A stretch of DNA of 10,014 bases, from the NCBI GenBank assembly GCA_021827805.1, contig JAKAUG010000339.1:1-10014 (forward strand). The letters are read 5' to 3'. Under the pieces are notes generated by a model. It saw only the letters and a list, made by a program, of their open reading frames with translations, was not told the DNA's origin and did no database searches. Both the position numbers and the translations under genes were made by a program. The number at the start of each line of letters is the position of its first letter. Position 1 is the first letter of the stretch. Source of the stretch: Bacillota bacterium. GTDB taxonomy: Bacteria; Bacillota; Sulfobacillia; RBS10-35; JAJYVN01. This document shows positions 1 to 6,183 of this stretch, piece by piece.

Positions 1-2
1 GC

Positions 3-344
3 GAGGCCAGCCTGCCCGAGGTGATCACGGGCAGCGCCTACGCCTTGGTGCCGTACATCCTGCTCCAGTTGCCCTTTGCGCTCTTCAGTCACGCGCTGGC
101 ACCCAGTGACGGTGTGTTCAAGTACCTCTACTTGGGGCAGAAGCTCTGGATCGTCCTGCTGTTCTTCACGCAGGTGCGCGTGCTGCACAACCTGGAGTGG
201 GGTCAGGCGATCAAGGCCTCGATCCTGAGCCTGATCGGTATCGGTGTGATCTGGACCATGGTGCTCATCGTGCTTGGCCTGGGTGAGCAGGCCTACACGT
301 TCGTGAGCCAGATTCTTCAGGATATCGCGCTCCTGCGAAGCTAG
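3..344 (+). CDS. YIP1-family membrane protein, 3' end only
   Basis: This is the C-terminal 113 codons of a gene that begins before the window; the frame is open from base 3 and ends at TAG 342-344. The visible part is very hydrophobic, with about four membrane stretches (around VPYILLQLPFALF, LWIVLLFFTQVRVL, SLIGIGVIWTMVLIVLGL and a weaker last one). It opens with LPEVITGSAYALVPYIL, which resembles the 'A-Y-x-L-x-P' signature of YIP1-family integral membrane proteins. In Bacillota such proteins are often encoded beside DUF5696 proteins and sugar-type ABC permeases, as here. No enzymatic role is known to me; a role at the membrane with the downstream transporter is inference from context. An internal GTG at base 21 is not a credible start because the family signature begins before it. 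The assignment rests on general similarity and the neighbourhood. Confidence 0.7.
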   Translation, partial: EASLPEVITGSAYALVPYILLQLPFALFSHALAPSDGVFKYLYLGQKLWIVLLFFTQVRVLHNLEWGQAIKASILSLIGIGVIWTMVLIVLGLGEQAYTFVSQILQDIALLRS

Positions 345-378
345 CCGCCCCCGGCGGCCCGCAGGCGACCGGGGAAAG

Positions 379-2823
379 GTGGAGAGTGCGTCCTTGCGTA
401 CGCAAACGTGGCTTAGGCGGGTGCTGGCGTCATCGGTGGGGGCTGTGAGTGTATTCACCTGGACGTTGGGCGTGGTGCAGCCTGCGCGTGCCGCGAGCAG
501 CACCGCGGTGCCCAGTGCCGCGTCTGCGGCAAGCGCGACGGCATCCACGCCCGGCGCGACCGCGTCCGCCTCCGCTGGGGTGACCATCCCGCCACCGGCC
601 AAGGGCACCACGACCGTCGCCGACGATGGGACCCTGCGCTTGGACGTGAACATGGGAACCGGATGGTTTGAGGTGGTGGACGAGCGCAATGGGGCCGTGT
701 GGACGAGCGGTCCCCAGAATCCCACGCAGTATGCGCAGAACGGGTATTGGCAGGACATCCTGCAGAGCCAGTTCGACATGGGCACCGTCGACATCAGCCG
801 GAACGCGGTGGCCGGCGAGAACGACATGTGGGGGCAAAATCAGTGGTTCTTCCAGGGCTACTTTCAGGCGGATCTGTCGACCAAGCAGATTCCCAATGGC
901 GTGGCCCTGACCTACGACTACACCAAGGCGGCCATTCAGTACACGGCTGATCTGACGATCCAGGGTGCGCATCTGATCGTGACCATTCCCGGCAACCAGA
1001 TCTACGAGGCGCTGAATCCGAAGACGGGCGCGCAGTTGCCCCTGGGCTCGCCACTTGGGTGCCACAAGTATCCCCAACCCAAGCCGCAGAACCTGATCTC
1101 GCTGTACTTCTTTCCTCCGGAGTGCTGGGAGCTGACGAGCATCGCGACCCTGCCCGCGCTGGGTGCGGGACATCCCGGGACCGGCGGTTACGCCGTGATC
1201 CCGGACGGCAGCGGCGCGGAGATCGCCTTCAACGCGCAGCATCCCATCTACACCGACCAGTTCGCCCAGCCGGTGTATGGCGATACGACGGTCACGCCCA
1301 ACGCGGACTCGTGGCTGCCACAGGCGAACCTACCGCTTTACGGCATCGTGCACTCCAACGCGCAGGACCCGACGCAGTCCTCCGCCATGCTCGGGCTGAT
1401 CACCAAGGGCGCCGGGCAGGCGTACGTGGAGTCGATCCCGGCCGGCCAGCGCAGCAACCTGTATCTGTCGTTCTTCAAGTTCGTGTACCGGCCCAAGTTC
1501 AACGCCCTCGGCATCGGTGACGTGCAGGCCCTGCAGTATTTCTGGAATCCGGTGTTGGGCGACCGCCAGGCGACGTACTACTTTCTGGACGGCTCGCAGG
1601 CCAACTACGCGGGACTGGCCCTGAAGTACCGGCAACTGCTCATGCAGAACGAGCACCTGCAGCCGCTCAAGAACACGGGCAACCCGCCGCTGTTGCTGCA
1701 GGTGATGAACGGGATCCGTGAGATCGGCGTGCTCTTCGCCCCGTTCGAGCGCATGACGACCTTCAGCCAGACGGCACAGATGCTGCAGACCCTGCACAAC
1801 CAGGGAGTGACCTCGGTCCGCGTCGCCCTGGAGGGCTGGATGGCAAACGGCTACCAGTGGAAGACGCTGCCGAAGATTTGGCCTCCTGACGGGAGGCTTG
1901 GGGGCACAGGCGGCCTGCGCCAGCTCACGTCGGAGGCCAAGAGCCTCGGCGACCAGGTTGTCGTCGCCATGGATCTCTACCATGCCTATCCGGGGGGGCC
2001 CGGGTACAACGTGCGGGCGGACACGCTGTACCAGGAGAGCCAGTTGCCCCTGTCGGACTACGGTGCGCTTGGCAACACCTACCTTCTGTCGCCGGCGTTC
2101 GTGGAGCAGAAGGAGTTGCCGCGGCTGCTCCAGGATCTCAAGCGCATCGGGGTTTCCGGAGTGGACTTTCAGTACCTGGCCAGGAACGTGTATCCGCAGC
2201 TGGCCAAAAAGCATCCGCTGAGCCGTGATCAGGCGGAGGTAGATCTGATGGCCATGGTCTCCGCGGCCCAGCAGCAGCTGGGTACCGCCGGGGTTCAGGG
2301 CGGCAACGGTTATGCGATCGGCCCCTCCCAGTACTTCTATAACGCCCCCGTCTCGGACAGCGGCTTCAACTACGAGACGGAATCGATCCCGTTCTGGGAG
2401 ATCGTGGTGCACGGCCTGGCGCTGTACAGTGGTCGTGAGTCCAACCTGCTGAGCTCGCCGGTGCAGCAGAACCTGCAGATGATCGAAGACGGGGCGCTGC
2501 CGGTCTGGGAACTGACCTGGCAGTCGGCGTCCAACTCGCGCTTCACCTCGTACAACTACCTGTACAGCTCGCAGTTCAGCCACTGGGAGCCCGCGGCGGT
2601 GGCGCAGTACAAGCAGGAGGTGCAGAAGGGGTATGCGGCCCTGGCGTACGTGGCGATCACCGGCAGCGGGCAGGTGCAGCCGGGCGTGAACGTCACCGAC
2701 TACGCCAACGGGGCGCATGTGATCGTCAACTTCAACAACACGGCCGTCACCCTGCCCCAGTACGGCAATATCACGGTCCCGGCCCAGGACTATAAGGTGA
2801 TCCCCGGGGGAGGCGGCCAGTAG
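379..2823 (+). CDS. Exported DUF5696-like protein, possible glycoside-hydrolase fold
   Basis: Large exported protein, up to 814 residues. A signal peptide is visible: basic start (RTQTWLRR), hydrophobic core, then an ARA-A cleavage site near residue 39. An Ala/Ser/Thr-rich linker follows to about residue 75, then a beta-rich region to about 440, a probable alpha/beta barrel at about 445-700, and a beta-rich tail ending in GGGGQ. The barrel has strand-end acidic residues typical of glycosidases: E485 (ALEGW), D532 (AMDLYHAYPG), D596 (VDFQYL) and E666/E668 (NYETES). I recognise it as a DUF5696-type protein; glycosidase activity is inference. The only two cysteines, C228 and C249, could form a disulfide, which fits an extracytoplasmic location. 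Numbering is from GTG 379. TTG 394 has a better placed Shine-Dalgarno (GAAAGGTGGAG, 374-384) and would start directly at RTQTWLRR, so it may be the true start. The gene sits 34 bases after the YIP1 gene and overlaps the next permease by one base. Confidence 0.75.
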   Translation: MESASLRTQTWLRRVLASSVGAVSVFTWTLGVVQPARAASSTAVPSAASAASATASTPGATASASAGVTIPPPAKGTTTVADDGTLRLDVNMGTGWFEVVDERNGAVWTSGPQNPTQYAQNGYWQDILQSQFDMGTVDISRNAVAGENDMWGQNQWFFQGYFQADLSTKQIPNGVALTYDYTKAAIQYTADLTIQGAHLIVTIPGNQIYEALNPKTGAQLPLGSPLGCHKYPQPKPQNLISLYFFPPECWELTSIATLPALGAGHPGTGGYAVIPDGSGAEIAFNAQHPIYTDQFAQPVYGDTTVTPNADSWLPQANLPLYGIVHSNAQDPTQSSAMLGLITKGAGQAYVESIPAGQRSNLYLSFFKFVYRPKFNALGIGDVQALQYFWNPVLGDRQATYYFLDGSQANYAGLALKYRQLLMQNEHLQPLKNTGNPPLLLQVMNGIREIGVLFAPFERMTTFSQTAQMLQTLHNQGVTSVRVALEGWMANGYQWKTLPKIWPPDGRLGGTGGLRQLTSEAKSLGDQVVVAMDLYHAYPGGPGYNVRADTLYQESQLPLSDYGALGNTYLLSPAFVEQKELPRLLQDLKRIGVSGVDFQYLARNVYPQLAKKHPLSRDQAEVDLMAMVSAAQQQLGTAGVQGGNGYAIGPSQYFYNAPVSDSGFNYETESIPFWEIVVHGLALYSGRESNLLSSPVQQNLQMIEDGALPVWELTWQSASNSRFTSYNYLYSSQFSHWEPAAVAQYKQEVQKGYAALAYVAITGSGQVQPGVNVTDYANGAHVIVNFNNTAVTLPQYGNITVPAQDYKVIPGGGGQ
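2806..2813 (+). promoter_or_regulatory. Shine-Dalgarno inside the DUF5696 gene end for permease 1
   Basis: GGGGGAGG lies nine bases before GTG 2823, inside the Gly-rich last codons of the upstream gene. It supports the GTG start and implies coupled translation, because the stop (TAG 2821-2823) and the start (GTG 2823-2825) share a G. Confidence 0.7.
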
Positions 2824-3752
2824 TGGACGCCACGGTGCAGACCAAGCCGCGGATGCGTGTCCGTGTTCCGTCCAGCAAGCAGTCCAAGGGACAGTTGCGG
2901 CGCAAGCGCATGCTGGAGTTCGGGATCTTCGCGCTGCCCTGGATGATTGGCTTTCTGGTGTTCCAGCTGTATCCGCTGCTGCAATCGCTTGAGATCAGCA
3001 TGTCCAACGTCCAGTTCTCGCGCGCGGCGGGGTTGCAGTTCTCCTTTGTGGGAGTTCAGAACTTCCGTGATGCGATCACCGTGGATGCTCACTTCACCTC
3101 GGTGCTGATGCAGACGGTGGTGCTGACCCTCTTCCAGATGCCGCTGATCATGGCCTTCTCCCTGACCGCCGCCGTTCTGATGAAGCAGGGCCTCTGGGGA
3201 ACGACCTTCTTCCGGGCCCTCTTCTTCCTGCCCGTCGTGATCGGCAGTTCGTCGGTCATGAATCAGCTGACGGTGCATGGTGGCGTGCCGATCGTCGTCA
3301 TGCCGAGGTTCATGAGTGCCGTCTACTCTTCGGTGGGACCCACGTTGGCCAAGTACGTCTCGGCGATCTATCAGGCGCTGGCGCTGATGCTCTGGCGCTC
3401 TGGGGTGCAGACCCTGCTGTTCCTGGCGGGTCTGTATGGAGTGTCGCCGACGTACTACGAGGTGGCCCGCATCGACGGCGCCAGCGCTTGGCAGACCTTC
3501 CTCAAGGTCACGCTGCCGGTGCTCTCGCCCATGATCCTGCTCGTCGCGATCTACACGCTGGTGGACTCCTTCACCGATCCGCTGCTGAACCCGGTGCTGA
3601 ATTATGTGCTCGGGATCCAGACCACCGGCGGGGCCCTGGAGTATGGCAAGGCCAGTGCCATGGAGTGGATCTACTTCGTGGTGGTGTTTGTGATTCTGCT
3701 CTTGATCTTCCGCTATGCGCGGGAGCACGTGTACTACGCGGGGGAGAGGTAG
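2823..3752 (+). CDS. ABC transporter permease, MalF/UgpA type (sugar uptake)
   Basis: Inner-membrane permease of 309 residues, normal for the binding-protein-dependent sugar permease family. A basic cytoplasmic N-terminus (to about residue 30) is followed by about six membrane segments, the first at about 33-52 (FGIFALPWMIGFLVFQLYPL). The cytoplasmic coupling loop that contacts the ATPase is clear: EVARIDGASAWQTFLKVTLP, with E213, A215, D218 and G219 matching the EAA motif and the following LP. 'FFRALFFLPVVIG' is also typical of this subfamily. It should pair with the next gene as a heterodimeric channel. The substrate cannot be read from sequence; oligosaccharide or sugar derivative is the family expectation. 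It starts with GTG overlapping the previous stop by one base. No binding-protein or ATPase gene is present in the window. Confidence 0.9.
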   Translation: MDATVQTKPRMRVRVPSSKQSKGQLRRKRMLEFGIFALPWMIGFLVFQLYPLLQSLEISMSNVQFSRAAGLQFSFVGVQNFRDAITVDAHFTSVLMQTVVLTLFQMPLIMAFSLTAAVLMKQGLWGTTFFRALFFLPVVIGSSSVMNQLTVHGGVPIVVMPRFMSAVYSSVGPTLAKYVSAIYQALALMLWRSGVQTLLFLAGLYGVSPTYYEVARIDGASAWQTFLKVTLPVLSPMILLVAIYTLVDSFTDPLLNPVLNYVLGIQTTGGALEYGKASAMEWIYFVVVFVILLLIFRYAREHVYYAGER

Positions 3753-3753
3753 C

Positions 3754-4731
3754 ATGCAGCGCGAACTTGCGGAGGTCGAATTCGTAGCCAACCCGATCCA
3801 ACGGCTCATCGACCGCATCCGCATCTCCGGCAGTCGGCTGCTGCTGCGGTTGGTGCTGTATGGGCTCCTGATCGACCTGGGCTTTGTGTACTTCCTGCCC
3901 ATGGCCTTCATGGCGCTGACGTCATTGAAGTCGCCGCTGGACCTGGTCAATCCAACGGTGCACTGGCTTCCCACGCACCTGTTCTGGGCGAACTACACCT
4001 TCGCCTGGGCGGAGTTGGACTATGGACCGGCGCTGTTGCGCACGCTGCTGTTCGTCGTTGTGGCGGTCGCGGGGCAGGTGGCCTCGACGGCGCTGGCCGG
4101 CTATGGCTTTGCCAGATACAGTCGCATCCGCGGGGTGGAATTCCTCTTCCTGTTGGCGGTGTTCACGTTCCTGGTCCCACCCCAGACGATCATCGTTTCG
4201 CTGCTGCTGAACTTCAAATTGCTGGACTGGATGAACACCTACCTGCCGCTGACGGTGCCCGAGTTCTTTGCCCAGGGGCTCCGCGGGGCGTTTTTCATCT
4301 TCATCTTCCGGCAGGCGTTCCGGGCACTGCCCTGGGAGCTTGAGGAGGCGGCCCGCGTGGACGGCGCGAGCGCCATGCAACTCTTCTGGCGGGTGATGGC
4401 GCCGCTCGTGCAGCCGTCGGTGGCGGTTGCGCTGGTGTTCTCGGTGGTCTGGCACTGGAACGATACGTTCGGGCCCCAGAACTTCATTCCCGCCAACCCC
4501 GAGATGTGGCCGCTGTCGCTGGAGTTGCAGAACTTCCAGAGCCAGGCGCTATCCCAGAACAACTCGCTGGCCGCGAACCAGGCTTTCCTGCAACACACGA
4601 TGCTCAGCGTGAACGAGGCCGGCACGATCATGGCCGGTGCCATGCTGGTGATCCTCCCGCCGGTTGCGTTCTACATCCTGATTCAGCGGACGTTCGTCCA
4701 GGGCGTGGAGCGTGCGGGTCTGATCGAGTAG
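3754..4731 (+). CDS. ABC transporter permease, MalG/UgpE type (sugar uptake)
   Basis: Second inner-membrane permease, 325 residues, the partner of the preceding one. About six membrane segments; the EAA loop is complete (E197 E198 A199 A200 R201 V202 D203 G204, then ASAMQLFWRVMAPLVQP). The NYTFAWAELD segment after the first periplasmic stretch and the C-terminal QRTFVQGVERAGLIE resemble the ends of MalG/UgpE-type permeases. ATG 3754 is chosen over in-frame GTG 3715, because 3715 lies inside the upstream gene whereas ATG 3754 follows GGGGAGAGG (3741-3749) at four bases. Only one base separates it from the previous stop, so the two are surely one operon. Residues around LQNFQSQALSQNNSLAANQ form a longer than usual Gln/Asn-rich loop before the last membrane segment. 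A strong hairpin lies 22 bases after the stop, suggesting the operon ends here. Confidence 0.9.
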   Translation: MQRELAEVEFVANPIQRLIDRIRISGSRLLLRLVLYGLLIDLGFVYFLPMAFMALTSLKSPLDLVNPTVHWLPTHLFWANYTFAWAELDYGPALLRTLLFVVVAVAGQVASTALAGYGFARYSRIRGVEFLFLLAVFTFLVPPQTIIVSLLLNFKLLDWMNTYLPLTVPEFFAQGLRGAFFIFIFRQAFRALPWELEEAARVDGASAMQLFWRVMAPLVQPSVAVALVFSVVWHWNDTFGPQNFIPANPEMWPLSLELQNFQSQALSQNNSLAANQAFLQHTMLSVNEAGTIMAGAMLVILPPVAFYILIQRTFVQGVERAGLIE

Positions 4732-4753
4732 GGGAAGACTGCCGGTGGAACGA

Positions 4754-4787
4754 GCGGAGAGGCAGGGGACCACCCCTGCCTCTCCGC
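4754..4787 (+). terminator. Strong GC-rich hairpin, probable intrinsic terminator
   Basis: Perfect 15-bp inverted repeat: left arm GCGGAGAGGCAGGGG (4754-4768), loop ACCA, right arm 4773-4787. It is followed by GTTTG, which is only a weak U-tract. It starts 22 bases after the permease 2 stop and ends before a possible new promoter, so it most likely closes the transport operon. With so few Ts, termination may be incomplete or need a factor; mRNA 3'-end protection is another possible role. Confidence 0.8.
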
Positions 4788-4871
4788 GTTTGAGGGTGGA
4801 CGTTTGGCCTCTGGCCCAGGACAAGTCGGCGGGTTGGGCGGCGGAATGCCAGGATCCGGCGGACGAGAGCG

Positions 4872-4899
4872 TTGCAGGTCGGACCCCGAGGCGTATGCT
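4872..4899 (+). promoter_or_regulatory. Possible sigma-A-type promoter
   Basis: TTGCAG (4872-4877), a 16-base gap, then TATGCT (4894-4899). The -10 matches four of six consensus bases and the -35 three of six. It sits between the terminator and the next gene. If real, the transcript would begin near 4906, only about 12 bases before GTG 4918, and would exclude the earlier TTG and ATG starts. Confidence 0.4.
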
Positions 4900-4917
4900 G
4901 TGGTGGGGGCGAGGCGC

Positions 4918-5544
4918 GTGGGTCGGTTGCCGGCGTTGGAGGCGGGCTACCGCCTGCGGGTTCCCGGCACGGCGCTCTGGTTCAACGTGGAGCCGCCTGC
5001 GTGGGAGGCCGTGCGGCTGGCCCTCGTGGCGGCCGGCGCGGAACAGGCGCGGGACGGTCTGCAGGGTGAGGAACTCTATCAGGTTCCCAGCCTGTCGGTG
5101 TCCTACCAGGGCGGATCTGGGCGTGTGCAGGCCATTGTGGAGGCTGAGGGCGATCTGCGGGTCGCCGCGTGCCTGTCCGCACTGCGAGCGGGATTGGAGC
5201 CCCCCGCCGCCGAGGCGAGCCCGGTCTGGCTCTGGTCGCCGACGAGCTTTGCGGTGGCTGGCGTCCAGGCCTCACCGGCCCAGCGCCTGATCCGTGCAGC
5301 GCGCTGGATCGTGCCCCTGCAGACCGCCGAATCGGCGTTGTGCGGCGTGCGGGAACTGCTCTCGTCCCTGGCTGCCCAGGTGCGTGTCCGCCTCCTGATC
5401 GAGGACGCGTGCATCCTGGAGATCGAGACGCGCCGTGCTGGGTTGGACGGCGGGGATCCCCACACGCGGGCGGCGGCCCTGGAGGCTCTGCTTGAGCGCT
5501 TGGGTCCACCGGAGCGGGCGGAGCATGTGACCTTTGCCAGCTGA
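4918..5544 (+). CDS. Unrecognised soluble protein
   Basis: A 208-residue protein that I cannot assign to a family. It looks soluble: no signal peptide and no membrane segment, mixed helix and strand, many Ala, Leu, Arg and Glu. The codon pattern (strong GC at third positions) supports real coding. Two similarly sized halves can be imagined: a beta-rich N-terminal part around YRLRVPGTALWFNVEP and LSVSYQGG, and a helical C-terminal part from about SPAQRLIRAARWIVP to LEALLERLGPPERAEH. One Cys sits in a strand-like CILEIET segment. The frame is open back to TTG 4804, but the first 38 codons of that version are low-complexity Gly/Arg/Ser and start just after the terminator. GTG 4918, preceded by GGGGGCGAGG, is preferred; ATG 4846 and GTG 4900 or 4903 are alternatives. 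It precedes the ACT protein by about 87 bases and may be co-transcribed with it. Confidence 0.6.
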   Translation: MGRLPALEAGYRLRVPGTALWFNVEPPAWEAVRLALVAAGAEQARDGLQGEELYQVPSLSVSYQGGSGRVQAIVEAEGDLRVAACLSALRAGLEPPAAEASPVWLWSPTSFAVAGVQASPAQRLIRAARWIVPLQTAESALCGVRELLSSLAAQVRVRLLIEDACILEIETRRAGLDGGDPHTRAAALEALLERLGPPERAEHVTFAS

Positions 5545-5631
5545 GGGACGCGGTGTGTGGGAGGGTGCTGACTCGAGGACGGCGAAGTCTGCCCTGCGCG
5601 TTGATCCCGCCCCGGGACGGGAGTGAATGGC

Positions 5632-6069
5632 GTGGAGCCGCAATCGTTTTTCACCCGGACCAAGCCTGTGGTGCAACCCGATCGGTTCGCGATGGTGGCC
5701 GTGCGTCCGTCCGAGCGGGAGATGGCCTTTCGCGTCCTGGGGGCCGGTACGGGGTTTTGCGCCGTCCTGGACGTGGGGAGCGAGGTGACCATGCTCCTGT
5801 CCCAGGAACGGTGGAACCAGGTGCACCCTGTCTTCATGGACCCGGCCGTGAGCCCGGAGCCGTTCCGCGTGGTCACCCTGGACGCGGACGTGGCACTCGA
5901 CGCCGTTGGCTACATCTCCACGCTCACGGGTGCCCTGGCGCGCAACGATGTTCCGGTGGCGGTGTTCTCCGCCTTCAGTTGCGAGCATCTGCTGGTGCGG
6001 GACCGCGACCTGAGCCGCTGCCTGGACGTGCTGCAGAAGGCTGGGGCGGAGGTGCGCGGGCGCAGCTGA
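5632..6069 (+). CDS. ACT-domain protein, COG3602-like
   Basis: Small cytoplasmic protein of 145 residues. Its second half, FRVVTLDADVALDAVGYIST followed by LTGALARNDVPVAVFSAFSC and EHLLVRDRDLSRCLDVLQ, has the layout of the ACT fold seen in COG3602-type proteins: a 'TLD...LDxVG' strand-turn, a helix, an 'IPvxvxsaf..hHlLV' strand pair, and a closing helix. The first half (FAMVAVRPSEREMAFRVLGA) may form the partner subdomain, as in two-ACT proteins that bind small ligands such as amino acids. No catalytic domain is attached, so a stand-alone ligand sensor or regulator is the likely type; its ligand is unknown. It lies just before lysA, but lysA has its own promoter, so a lysine link is only a guess. 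GTG 5632 is preferred: GGGAG (5619-5623) lies eight bases ahead. GTG 5623 is the in-frame alternative. Confidence 0.7.
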   Translation: MEPQSFFTRTKPVVQPDRFAMVAVRPSEREMAFRVLGAGTGFCAVLDVGSEVTMLLSQERWNQVHPVFMDPAVSPEPFRVVTLDADVALDAVGYISTLTGALARNDVPVAVFSAFSCEHLLVRDRDLSRCLDVLQKAGAEVRGRS

Positions 6070-6099
6070 GCACAGGCGGTGCGGGGTCCGGAGGCCGCG

Positions 6100-6129
6100 T
6101 TGACCCCCCGGCTGGCGGGCTGCTATCCT
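6100..6129 (+). promoter_or_regulatory. Sigma-A-type promoter of the lysA-scpAB operon
   Basis: TTGACC (6100-6105) and TATCCT (6124-6129) are separated by 18 bases. The -35 matches five of six and the -10 four of six consensus bases. Transcription would begin near 6136, giving a leader of about 48 bases to GTG 6184. That is far too short for a lysine riboswitch or T-box, and I see neither. A GGGAGGA ribosome-binding site (6171-6177) follows, six bases before the start. Confidence 0.65.
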
Positions 6130-6183
6130 GGCTCGGGTCCGCAACGGCTTGGCGGCAACCTGCTTTCACCGGGAGGACAATGC

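Noticed and set aside
1330..2718. Long open frame on the minus strand (462 codons) opposite the DUF5696-like gene
   Set aside because: It is a by-product of high GC in third positions. It has no recognisable motif and an unnatural His/Arg/Gln-rich composition, and the plus strand encodes a clear exported protein.
3715..3753. Longer N-terminus for permease 2 from GTG 3715
   Set aside because: It lies inside permease 1, and ATG 3754 has a well-spaced GGGGAGAGG.
2790..3974. Open frame of 394 codons on the minus strand opposite the permeases
   Set aside because: It is rich in His, Gln, Arg and Glu without hydrophobic structure, and it spans the junction of two clear permease genes.
4804..4917. 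Longer N-terminus for the unrecognised protein from TTG 4804
   Set aside because: The extra 38 residues are low-complexity, begin only 17 bases after the terminator stem, and cover a possible promoter. It is not excluded, only less likely.
6079..6183. Longer N-terminus for LysA starting at GTG 6079
   Set aside because: It would begin upstream of the TTGACC/TATCCT promoter and has no ribosome-binding site. GTG 6184 has GGGAGGA at six bases.
6130..6183. Lysine riboswitch or T-box ahead of lysA
   Set aside because: The leader between the predicted transcription start and the start codon is only about 48 bases, and I see none of the conserved elements of either class.
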